From Candidatus Woesearchaeota archaeon (GTDB lineage: Archaea > Nanobdellota > Nanobdellia > SCGC-AAA011-G17 > GW2011-AR18): 42,713 bases of DNA. Each line of letters starts with the position of its first letter. Position 1 is the first letter of the stretch. Below, piece after piece: positions 18,284 to 26,905 of this stretch. The notes beneath the pieces are model-generated. The model saw only the letters and a list, made by a program, of their open reading frames with translations. It was not told the origin of the DNA and searched no databases. Where the stretch lies: contig JAGVZW010000009.1 in assembly GCA_018302235.1 (NCBI GenBank), positions 1-42,713 on the forward strand, given 5' to 3'. The position numbers and the translations under genes were made by a program.

Positions 18284-19069
18284 TATTTTAGTACAAAACA
18301 ACCAAAACAATCTCGATTACTTTCAGCACTGGTAGAAAATAATAAGTCTATCTTTACCGTAGATGATGCAGTCAAGATTCTCAACGAAAAGAAATCATCT
18401 GTTACAAAGCTTCTTCATGACTTAACCATAAACAAATGGCTTTTTCGCTTAAGCAGAGGAAAATATTTAATTCTGCCATTAGAAGCAGGCGTCAAGCCGG
18501 AATTTACCGAGCACGAGTTTATTATTGCTTCTAATTTAATTACTCCTTCTTATATTTCCTACTGGTCTGCTCTTAACTACTATGGTTTTACTGAACAGGT
18601 TTCTAAAACTATTTTTGTGGCTACTACTAAAAGAAAAAGAGAAATGAACCTTTTAGGGTTAAAGATTAAATTTGTAACTATAAAGAAAGACAAATTTTTT
18701 GGCTTTAAGAAGATTTTAGTAAATAATCGTCCAGTTAATATTGCCGAAAAAGAAAAAGTCATCATTGATTGTCTTGATTTACTCAGAAACTGTGGAGGAA
18801 TAACTGAAATAATTAAAGCTGTTGATTCTGCCAAAGAAGAATTAGGCTTTAACAAATTAGAAGATTACGCCAAAAAAATGAAAAACCAGGCAATTATTAA
18901 TAGATTAGGTTATATTTTAGAATTGCTCGGCATTGAAACAAAGTTAAAATCAGGTAAACATTATATCTTTTTAGATCCTCTTCTTAAGAAAAAGATTAGT
19001 TATAATGCCAAATGGAAGATTATTGAGAATATTCCTAAAACAGATTTGTTGTCTTGGAGGGAGCATTAA
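18284..19069 (+). CDS. AbiEi-like antitoxin (type IV TA), start codon unclear
   Basis: Frame open from 18284: KQPKQSRLLSALVENNKSIFTVDDAVKILNEKKSSVTKLLHDLTINKWLFRLSRGKYLILPL...SYISYWSALNYYGFTEQVSKTIFVATTKRKR; N-terminal wHTH and AbiEi core. The track starts at an internal GTG. Confidence 0.8.
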   Translation, partial: YFSTKQPKQSRLLSALVENNKSIFTVDDAVKILNEKKSSVTKLLHDLTINKWLFRLSRGKYLILPLEAGVKPEFTEHEFIIASNLITPSYISYWSALNYYGFTEQVSKTIFVATTKRKREMNLLGLKIKFVTIKKDKFFGFKKILVNNRPVNIAEKEKVIIDCLDLLRNCGGITEIIKAVDSAKEELGFNKLEDYAKKMKNQAIINRLGYILELLGIETKLKSGKHYIFLDPLLKKKISYNAKWKIIENIPKTDLLSWREH

Positions 19070-19863
19070 TGATATCTTTAAATGAATTAAAAAGAATCGC
19101 TGCCAAGCAAAGAATAGCTTTAAGCGTAGTGGAAAAAGATTATGCACTTACTTGGGTTCTGTACGGTTTATCTAAAACAGAATTCAAGAAATATTTTGTT
19201 TTCAAGGGCGGAACTGCCATCAGAAAAATTTATTTTCCTGATTGGAGATATTCAGAGGATTTGGATTTTACCCTTCCTAAGAAATTTAACGATGAAGAGT
19301 TAAGAGAGGTAATCGATAAAATAAATATTTTTCTTACAGAAATGGCGGGGATTACTCTCAACATTAAATCTTTACATTCAAATCCAGAATATGCTCAGAT
19401 AAAAATCCAATTTCTTGGTCCTCTCAACAACAAAAACACCATTAAGCTGGATCTTAGCTTTAATGAGCCGATAATTTTAACTCCAAAGAACAAAGATATT
19501 CACTCAGAATATTCCGACAAAGAGAAGCGTAGTTTGTTGGTCTATCCTCTAGAAGAAATTTTAGCAGAGAAAATAAGAAGCATTCTACAAAGAGCAAAAA
19601 CTCGTGATTATTATGATGTCTGGAAAATATTAAAATTACACCATGACAAGATAAATGTGGATTTGCTTTATGAAGTTCTGATTAAGAAATGCCAGGCTAA
19701 AAAGCTGGATTTCAACAAAGATAACCTATTCAGTTCTGAGAGGATTAAGCCGGCTCAAGAATATTGGGAAAAATCATTAGCTCATCAAGTCAACGCCGTT
19801 CCTGATTTTCAGACTGTTGTCAACGAGTCCAAGAGCTTAATAAATAAATTCCTGAAAATCTAA
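19069..19863 (+). CDS. AbiEii-like nucleotidyltransferase toxin
   Basis: FVFKGGTAIRKIYFPDWRYSEDLDFTL nucleotidyltransferase motif and YPLEEILAEKIRSILQRAKTRDYYDVWKI; TAATG coupling to the antitoxin. Confidence 0.92.
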   Translation: MISLNELKRIAAKQRIALSVVEKDYALTWVLYGLSKTEFKKYFVFKGGTAIRKIYFPDWRYSEDLDFTLPKKFNDEELREVIDKINIFLTEMAGITLNIKSLHSNPEYAQIKIQFLGPLNNKNTIKLDLSFNEPIILTPKNKDIHSEYSDKEKRSLLVYPLEEILAEKIRSILQRAKTRDYYDVWKILKLHHDKINVDLLYEVLIKKCQAKKLDFNKDNLFSSERIKPAQEYWEKSLAHQVNAVPDFQTVVNESKSLINKFLKI

Positions 19864-19865
19864 AG

Positions 19866-20825
19866 ATGAAATTAGACCTTAAAGACAAGAAAATCCTGTA
19901 TGAGCTTGATTTGAATAGCCGAGCCACTTTAAATGAAATTGCCAAAAAAGTTGGGTTAAGCAAACAAGTTGTAGATTATCACCTAAAAAATCTCATTAAA
20001 AATAATGTGATTCAGCAATTTTATACGGTTATCAATTTTTCAAAATTAGGCTATACCCAATACAAACTTTACCTAAAATTTCAAAATGTAAATCCAGCGA
20101 CAGAAAAAGAAATAATTGCTTATTGGATTAATAGTAAAAATTCCGTCTGGATTGCTTCCTGTCGTGGAAGATGGGATTTAGCTGTTTCCATTCTTGCTAA
20201 AGACATTAATGACTTCGGAGAAATTTTAAGCAATTTCATCAACCAATATGGACTTTTCGTCTTAGAAAAAGATGTTCTGATTACACAGATAAGTCCCGTC
20301 TTTACCAAAGCATACTTAACTGAGAAAAAAGAGAAAAAGAGGTTTACTTATGGCAGAGAAATAGAGCATTATGAGCTGGATGATATTGACATAAAGATTC
20401 TCAAGATTTTTTCAACAAATGCCCGCATGGCAATTTTGGAAATGATTGACAAATTAAACTTAACCAGAGATGTAATAAATTACAGAATGAAAAAATTAAC
20501 AAAAAATAATATTATTTCCCAATATCGAATTTCAATCAATCTTAACAAAATTAATCATAAACTCTACAAAATAATTCTTCGTCTTCATTCCCTAACTCCT
20601 GAAAAAGAAAAACAGCTTATCGCCTACATTGCATCTCATCCTCATGGAATGCAGTATCTAAAACTTGTAGGCTCATGGGATGTAGAGCTAGAATTTGAAG
20701 TTAAAGACGATGAACAATTGCATGATATTTTACTAGAAATAAGAAATCAATTTTCAGAAATTATTAGAGACTATGACACTTTACTAATCAATCAAGAACA
20801 TAAACTCAACTACTATCCTTTCTGA
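19866..20825 (+). CDS. tandem Lrp/AsnC-like regulator (two HTH-RAM units)
   Basis: Unit 1 LDLKDKKILYELDLNSRATLNEIAKKVGLSKQVVDYHLKNL; unit 2 LDDIDIKILKIFSTNARMAILEMIDKLNLTRDVINYRMKKL. Confidence 0.88.
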   Translation: MKLDLKDKKILYELDLNSRATLNEIAKKVGLSKQVVDYHLKNLIKNNVIQQFYTVINFSKLGYTQYKLYLKFQNVNPATEKEIIAYWINSKNSVWIASCRGRWDLAVSILAKDINDFGEILSNFINQYGLFVLEKDVLITQISPVFTKAYLTEKKEKKRFTYGREIEHYELDDIDIKILKIFSTNARMAILEMIDKLNLTRDVINYRMKKLTKNNIISQYRISINLNKINHKLYKIILRLHSLTPEKEKQLIAYIASHPHGMQYLKLVGSWDVELEFEVKDDEQLHDILLEIRNQFSEIIRDYDTLLINQEHKLNYYPF

Positions 20826-20897
20826 ATGCTCGCCAATAACTACGAGGTAAAACTTTCTATTCGGAAAGAATGCCTTTCGCTTCGCTCACTCTCGCCT

Positions 20898-20918
20898 AAC
20901 AGGAATTAGTTTCAATAA
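20898..20918 (+). repeat. 21-nt degenerate direct repeat, copy B
   Basis: AACAGGAATTAGTTTCAATAA; lies in an imperfect hairpin CTAAC...GTTAG (20896-20934). Confidence 0.4.
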
Positions 20919-20977
20919 TTTTCTGGTATGTTAGATTTTTAATTAAATTTATAATCTATTAAAATAATAGATTTCTT

Positions 20978-21280
20978 ATGACTTTTATTAAAAGTTATCC
21001 TGCTGAATGTCCTCCTTCGGGGAAATATCTTGCTTGTTTCGGAAGAGATAAGCCTTATTATACCTTATTTGATACTGAGTTTAGATTTCTCTATAAACAT
21101 TTTTTAATATCCTGCTGTATAGGATTAATTTTATTTTTGATATTATTTTATTTAAAAAAGAAGAATTATGTAAAATTATCTTTGTATACTATTATTATTT
21201 TATCTATTATTTTAATATTATGCTTATTTTTAATTTTTGCATATTTTTTTCCTGTTGAAACACCTTTAGTATTCTATTAA
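20978..21280 (+). CDS. small membrane protein, hypothetical
   Basis: Two strongly hydrophobic segments; 100-aa ORF. Confidence 0.45.
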   Translation: MTFIKSYPAECPPSGKYLACFGRDKPYYTLFDTEFRFLYKHFLISCCIGLILFLILFYLKKKNYVKLSLYTIIILSIILILCLFLIFAYFFPVETPLVFY

Positions 21281-21353
21281 AGCCAGAAATTTACTCTTAG
21301 TACTTTAATTTAATAAATTTTAATTTGGCAACTAGTCATTAGCAGGAGAACCT

Positions 21354-21374
21354 AACAGGTATTAAATTCAATTT
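21354..21374 (+). repeat. 21-nt degenerate direct repeat, copy C
   Basis: AACAGGTATTAAATTCAATTT. Confidence 0.4.
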
Positions 21375-21589
21375 GAGAGCCCTCCTTCAAAACAGTTTCA
21401 TTATTTAAAAAGAAAACTCAGAGGTAATTCTATAGGGTCACCAAGAACTAACAAGAGCAATACTAACGCCTAATAGTTTTAAAGAACTTAAACTTTGTAA
21501 TTATCCTGATTGCGAAGGTATTCAAGCAAAATAAGTATTCATAAAAAAATAACCTAAAGTTTTATAAATTCTTTTTTCTTAATTGAGGT

Positions 21590-22102
21590 ATGGATAGAGA
21601 TCATAAAAATAGAGTAGAGGCTATATTATTTACAACTGGCAAGTTCTTAGATCTTAATGAGATAAGCAGATTATGCCAGATATCAGAAGAGAACTATATT
21701 AACGATCTATTGAATGAATTAAAAGGGGATTATGGTAAGATAAATGGAGCATTGGAATTAGTTAATCAAGGAAATAAATGGAGATTAAACATTAAGAAAG
21801 AATATTTATTTTTAACAGAGGTGTTATTAGATGATTCTGAGTTAGATCAAGGAACACAGAAAACTTTGGCTATTATAGCATATAAATCTCCTGTTTTGCA
21901 GAGTGAAATTATTAAGATTAGAGGGAATGGAGCTTATGATCAAATAAAGCTATTAAAGGATTTAGATTTTGTTATAAGTGAAAAATCAGGAAGAACATTT
22001 GTTTTAAAGGTATCTAGGAGATTTTATGATTATTTTGATGTAGTTGAAGATAAGCTAAAGAGCAGATTAGTTGAGGACGGCTCTAAAAATGAAAATATTT
22101 AG
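21590..22102 (+). CDS. scpB: segregation and condensation protein B
   Basis: NRVEAILFTTGKFLDLNEISRL...LVNQGNKWRLNIKKEY...QGTQKTLAIIAYKSPVLQSEIIKIRGNGAYDQIKLLKDLDFV. Confidence 0.9.
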   Translation: MDRDHKNRVEAILFTTGKFLDLNEISRLCQISEENYINDLLNELKGDYGKINGALELVNQGNKWRLNIKKEYLFLTEVLLDDSELDQGTQKTLAIIAYKSPVLQSEIIKIRGNGAYDQIKLLKDLDFVISEKSGRTFVLKVSRRFYDYFDVVEDKLKSRLVEDGSKNENI

Positions 22103-23543
22103 ATCTAAATATTTTTTTCTTTTTATTTTGTTTTTTACTGTTTTATTATTTAGAATGTATTTTGTTACAGAGAATTTTAATAATAGTGAAGCGTATTTTC
22201 ATTTAAGACATATTAATTATATTTTGGAGGAAAAAAGTATCTTATATTTTGATGAATTAAGCTTTGGAGGAAAATATGTTTTATACCCTCATTTTTTTCA
22301 TATTTTTATGGCTTTGTTTAGTTTAGGAAATATGTTTTTATTAAAATTTATTCCAGAATTTTTCTTAGCTGGAAGTGTTTTTTTGTTTTATTTAATTGCT
22401 AAGGAGTTAAGTAAGAATAATAAAATTGTATTGTTTTCTTGTTTGATTTATTCTTTTACGCCTTTGTTTTTAGTATTAACGACTAATGTATTATCTGTTT
22501 ATTCTTTAATAGTACCATTATTTCTCTTAGCAATATATTGTTTTTTAAAGATTAATGAAAGGCGGGTTTATTTGTATGGATTTATGATTAGTGTTTTTTT
22601 GTTAGGATTAACACATATTAGTTCTTTTTTATTAGTTGGGACTAGTTTGTTGTTTACCTTAATGTGTATTAGTGAGGATTTAATTCTAACTAAATTAAAA
22701 AAAGAGGCTTTGTTTTTTTGCATTTTGATTATTTCCTTTCTTCTTTTTATAACATATCATAAAGTTTTTTTTGTACAGGGATTAGGTCTATTATTTCAAA
22801 ATTTAGACACTGTGAATTTTAGTATAATAGCAGATAATAATTTAGTGAATTTAATTTTACTGGCGGGTTTATTACCTATTGTTTTGAGTTTATTTGCCTT
22901 TTATAACTGCTTTTTTAAGAAGAAATCTGAATTAGTGTTTTTATTGAGTTCTTTATTATTGGGGATTTTGTTTTTGTTTGTTTTGGGGTTTATGAATATT
23001 AAGGACAGTTTAATCTATTTAACCATAAGTTTTTGTTTGTTAAGCTGCTATGGTTTAGATTTTTTATTAAAGTATACTGAAAAATTTAGATGGAATAAAA
23101 CAAAATATTTTTTAGTTTTTTTAGTTATACTTGCTTTTTTTATGTTTTCTTTTTATCCAAGTTTGTATGCCTTAGATGGAGTTAAACCCATTAGTTCTGA
23201 AAAAATTAATGATTTTTTGTGGTTAAAACGGCATTCTGATAGCAACGATGTTGTATTGAGCCTAGAGAATGATGGTTTTATAATAACAGCTATCGCAAAT
23301 AGGAGAAATGTTATAGACAATGATTATTTGTTAGCTCCTAATTTAAATGAAAGAAAGGAAGATATTAAGTTGTTGTATAAAGGATGGTATTTAGGCAACA
23401 TTAAGGGTTTGATTGAAAAGTATAATATTAAATGGATTTATTTACCAGATGAATTAAGGGTTTATGGAATTGAAGACTTGATTTACGCTAGAAATTCTGA
23501 TTGTTTTATTCAAAGGGGGAATTTTTATGAAGTGGTATGCTAG
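22089..23543 (+). CDS. GT-C fold membrane glycosyltransferase, Stt3/AglB-like
   Basis: Many TM segments; EL1-like NNSEAYFHLRHINYI; C-terminal DVVLSLENDGFIITAIANRRNVIDND at the WWDYG region; start moved to 22089. Confidence 0.65.
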   Translation: MKIFRSKYFFLFILFFTVLLFRMYFVTENFNNSEAYFHLRHINYILEEKSILYFDELSFGGKYVLYPHFFHIFMALFSLGNMFLLKFIPEFFLAGSVFLFYLIAKELSKNNKIVLFSCLIYSFTPLFLVLTTNVLSVYSLIVPLFLLAIYCFLKINERRVYLYGFMISVFLLGLTHISSFLLVGTSLLFTLMCISEDLILTKLKKEALFFCILIISFLLFITYHKVFFVQGLGLLFQNLDTVNFSIIADNNLVNLILLAGLLPIVLSLFAFYNCFFKKKSELVFLLSSLLLGILFLFVLGFMNIKDSLIYLTISFCLLSCYGLDFLLKYTEKFRWNKTKYFLVFLVILAFFMFSFYPSLYALDGVKPISSEKINDFLWLKRHSDSNDVVLSLENDGFIITAIANRRNVIDNDYLLAPNLNERKEDIKLLYKGWYLGNIKGLIEKYNIKWIYLPDELRVYGIEDLIYARNSDCFIQRGNFYEVVC

Positions 23544-24903
23544 AAGGGAATTATTAATTTTTTTGTTATTGTTATGTTTGTTTTTGCTATTATTGCCTAT
23601 TTTATCTAGAGGAAATAGATTAATCGGAGGGGAGGGTTATTATAATCTTAGATTAGCTGAAGAAAAGAATTTTAATTATGATAAATATAGTTTTTCTGGC
23701 AGATACTTTTATGGTGAGATTGGATATATTTACTTGTTGAGTTTTGCTCCTGATTTTTTTTCTAAGTGGTTGCCTTTTTTCTTTGGGATAGGCAGTTTTA
23801 TTCTTTTTTATTTTATCGTAGAAATGTTAAAAAGGGATCTAAGAAATATCGCTGGATTATTTTTATTGCTTAATCCTGGGTTTTTATGGTTGTTTACACA
23901 TTCTAGCAAATATTCTGCTGGGGTTTTCTTTTTTTTGTTGGGAATTTATTTTATGATGAGAATGAAGCTATTCTATTGTTGGATTATTGTTTTATTAATT
24001 GGATTTTTTAGTTTTTGGTTAGGATTAATTTATTTCTTATCTGTGCTATTTTTCATTAATCCTAAGAAAATATTTTATTTATCAGGATTATTCCTGTTAT
24101 TTTTTGGTTTTTTTGAATATAGATTTATTGCATATGAGGATATTTTTAATTTAGGGCTATATATCTTTTCGTTTAGTAATGTTGCTAATAATTTTTTGAT
24201 TGAGTTCGGTGGAATTTATTTGAGTTTATTTAGTTTGATCTTAGTTTTTATAGGAATGACTGTTTTGTGGAAGCAAAGATTTATTTATATTTTAGCCTAT
24301 GTTTCTTTATTTATTTTTTTTCTTTTTGGATTTTATTTTGAATTTTTTTATTACATCTTAATTTTTTTATTAGTTTATTTATCTGCAATTGGATTGGATT
24401 GGATTATTTCTTTTAATTGGAGTGATAAGATTTTAGGAGGAGTAATTTTATTTTTATTTTTATTAACCTCTGTTTTTGGGGTTTATTTTACGGAAAATGA
24501 TTTAATCTATTCTGAACCTAGTATTGAGTTTATAGATTCTTTAAATTTTTTAAATAATTGGAGTTCTGAGGATGTTGTTTTTTCTCATTATACTAATGGG
24601 CATTACATTTCGTATATAAGGATGAAAAATCTCATGGATGAACATTTTTCATTCAGTGTAGATTTAGATGAAAGATTAATAGACAGTTCTCTTTTGTATG
24701 AAAGTGTGTATATCAGGGATGCAAAAGATATTTTAGATAAATATAATGTTAGATTTATTTTAATTGATCAAAATATGCGGAGGTTGTGGATAAGGGACGA
24801 TGAGGAATTATTGTTTTTATTGAAGTATAGTGATGAGTTTACCTTAGTCTTTGAAAATGATGAAGTTAAAATATACGAATATAATGGAAGATTATTTAAA
24901 TGA
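23527..24903 (+). CDS. second GT-C fold membrane protein, Stt3/AglB-like
   Basis: Many TM segments; GGEGYYNLRLAEE motif; C-terminal EDVVFSHYTNGHYISYIRMKNLMDE; overlaps previous gene. Confidence 0.6.
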   Translation: MKWYARRELLIFLLLLCLFLLLLPILSRGNRLIGGEGYYNLRLAEEKNFNYDKYSFSGRYFYGEIGYIYLLSFAPDFFSKWLPFFFGIGSFILFYFIVEMLKRDLRNIAGLFLLLNPGFLWLFTHSSKYSAGVFFFLLGIYFMMRMKLFYCWIIVLLIGFFSFWLGLIYFLSVLFFINPKKIFYLSGLFLLFFGFFEYRFIAYEDIFNLGLYIFSFSNVANNFLIEFGGIYLSLFSLILVFIGMTVLWKQRFIYILAYVSLFIFFLFGFYFEFFYYILIFLLVYLSAIGLDWIISFNWSDKILGGVILFLFLLTSVFGVYFTENDLIYSEPSIEFIDSLNFLNNWSSEDVVFSHYTNGHYISYIRMKNLMDEHFSFSVDLDERLIDSSLLYESVYIRDAKDILDKYNVRFILIDQNMRRLWIRDDEELLFLLKYSDEFTLVFENDEVKIYEYNGRLFK

Positions 24904-24921
24904 TGAATTTTAATTAGTTTT

Positions 24922-26187
24922 ATGGATTTAAGTGTAGCTCAAATTGTAATATGGGTAGCGTATTTTATTTCTTTGTATATTGTTATATTTTGGTTATTGA
25001 CTTATATAGATAGGGGTGTTTGGCTAAAAAAAATAGAAATTAAAAGATTTCCTTTTGTTAGTATTGTTGTACCTGTATTGAATGAAGAAAAAAATATTAT
25101 TTGGACTTTAGACTCTTTGGTTAATATGAATTATCCTAGGGATAAAATTGAGATTATTGTTGTTAATGATGCAAGTACTGATAATTCAAGGGGTGAAATT
25201 TTAGATTATATTTCTAAACATAAAGAATTTAGTATTATTTATTTAGAGAATGAGAAGAATATGGGGAAGCATTATGGTGTAAATAGGGCTTTAAGTGTTG
25301 CTAAGGGGGAGTTTTTTGTTTGTTTAGATGCTGACTCTGCTGTGCATCCAGAGGCCTTGTCTAAGATGTTACCTCATTTTGATTATGATGAGAATCTTGC
25401 TGTTGTTTTGCCTTTAATGAAGATAATTAATCCTGAAAACATGCTGCAAAGGATTCAATGGTGTGAATATTTATTAAATTTTTTTTATAAGTCTTTGATG
25501 AGTATGGTTAATTGTGTTCATGTTGCTCCTGGACCATTTAGTGTGTTTAGAAGGGACATTTTAACTAAATTGGGGGGAATAAGGAGATCTTACAATACAG
25601 AAGACTTTGAGGTTTCATTAAGAATACAAAGAAGTCATTATAAGTTGTTACAGGTATTAGACGCAGAGGTTTATACAAAACCACCTAAAACAATTAAAGG
25701 GTTTTATAGACAGAGAAACAGATGGTACAAAGGAACAATGTTAACTTTAATGGATTACAAAGATATGATTTTTAATAGAAAATATGGTGATTTTGGTGTA
25801 TTGCAACTACCTAGGGTAATGTTAAGTGGTTTTTTAGCTGTTGGAATGATTACATTCACTGGCTATAGATATGTAATAAAGCCCTTGTGGAAGGATATTC
25901 TTAATTGGTCGGCTATTAATTTTGATTTTTCTGTTTGGTTGAGAAATTTTCATTTTAGTTTTAATTGGTTAAATATTGATTTTACCAATACATTTTTCTT
26001 TTTAATAAGTTTGTCTATAGGTTTAATTATAATTTTATACGCTTATTATTATACAAGAGAAAGAATCTTTAAATTTGGTTTTTTAACAGTTCCTGCTTAT
26101 ATAGTTCTCTATGGAATTATGGCTTCTATTGTTTGGTGTGGTGTGTTTATTGATTTAATATTTAGAAAAAGTAAATTAAAGTGGTAG
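24922..26187 (+). CDS. membrane-associated family 2 glycosyltransferase
   Basis: VSIVVPVLNEEKNIIWTLDSLVNMNYPRDKIEIIVVNDAS, CLDADSAV, EDFEVSLRIQ, QRNRWYKG; flanking TM segments. Confidence 0.92.
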   Translation: MDLSVAQIVIWVAYFISLYIVIFWLLTYIDRGVWLKKIEIKRFPFVSIVVPVLNEEKNIIWTLDSLVNMNYPRDKIEIIVVNDASTDNSRGEILDYISKHKEFSIIYLENEKNMGKHYGVNRALSVAKGEFFVCLDADSAVHPEALSKMLPHFDYDENLAVVLPLMKIINPENMLQRIQWCEYLLNFFYKSLMSMVNCVHVAPGPFSVFRRDILTKLGGIRRSYNTEDFEVSLRIQRSHYKLLQVLDAEVYTKPPKTIKGFYRQRNRWYKGTMLTLMDYKDMIFNRKYGDFGVLQLPRVMLSGFLAVGMITFTGYRYVIKPLWKDILNWSAINFDFSVWLRNFHFSFNWLNIDFTNTFFFLISLSIGLIIILYAYYYTRERIFKFGFLTVPAYIVLYGIMASIVWCGVFIDLIFRKSKLKW

Positions 26188-26238
26188 TATATTTTACAGA
26201 ATATAATTTTTTATATTTAGATTTATACAATTTTTTTT

Positions 26239-26868
26239 ATGGTTGAAAGGGAATTAAGCAAAAAAAGATATTTTTTAGCGTTTATATTTACCTCTGCAGT
26301 TTTTATAATAGGCTTATTGTTGGGTTTATTGTTGACTAGTCTTAAATTTGATTTTATTGATCAATATCAACAGGATTTTAGAACAGATATTTTGACTTTT
26401 GATGTTCAGGATATGTTATTGCAAGAGGATATTTGTAAATTTGATGTTAATCAGCTAGACGATGAATTTGGAGTGATGAGTGAACAAGTTTCAGTTTTAG
26501 AGGATAAATTAGGCAAATACGATGAGGATGTTTTAAGAATGAAAGAATATTATTCTTTGCTGGAAATAAGGCATATGTTATTGGTTGAGAAATTAAAAAA
26601 TTATTGTGATTATGATTATGATATTATTTTATTTTTCTATTCAAACGAAGAAGATGAATGTGTGGATTGTGAAATGCAGGGTTATTTATTGGGTTATATA
26701 AAACAAAAATATGATAATGTATTCATTTATTCATTTGATATTAATATAGATAATAATGCCTTAGAATTATTGAAGAAGAGATATAATGTAAATACTTTAA
26801 CTTTGGTGATCAATGATGAGATTAATTACGGATTTATTGAAAAAGAAGAAATAGAGAATAAAATTTAA
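26239..26868 (+). CDS. membrane-anchored coiled-coil protein with C-terminal thioredoxin-like region
   Basis: N-terminal TM, coiled coil, then IILFFYSNEEDECVDCEMQGYLLGYIKQKYDNVFIYSFDI (CxxC). Confidence 0.55.
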   Translation: MVERELSKKRYFLAFIFTSAVFIIGLLLGLLLTSLKFDFIDQYQQDFRTDILTFDVQDMLLQEDICKFDVNQLDDEFGVMSEQVSVLEDKLGKYDEDVLRMKEYYSLLEIRHMLLVEKLKNYCDYDYDIILFFYSNEEDECVDCEMQGYLLGYIKQKYDNVFIYSFDINIDNNALELLKKRYNVNTLTLVINDEINYGFIEKEEIENKI

Positions 26869-26905
26869 TATAAATCTTTATTAATTCTTTAAAATTTAAT
26901 TTTTT

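Noticed and set aside
20894-20936. Calling copy B a true integron attC
   Set aside because: GCCTAAC...GTTAGAT ends fit, but the 43-nt length is shorter than known attC sites, copies A and C lack clear R' boxes, and no integron integrase is recognisable; kept only as a cassette-like repeat finding.
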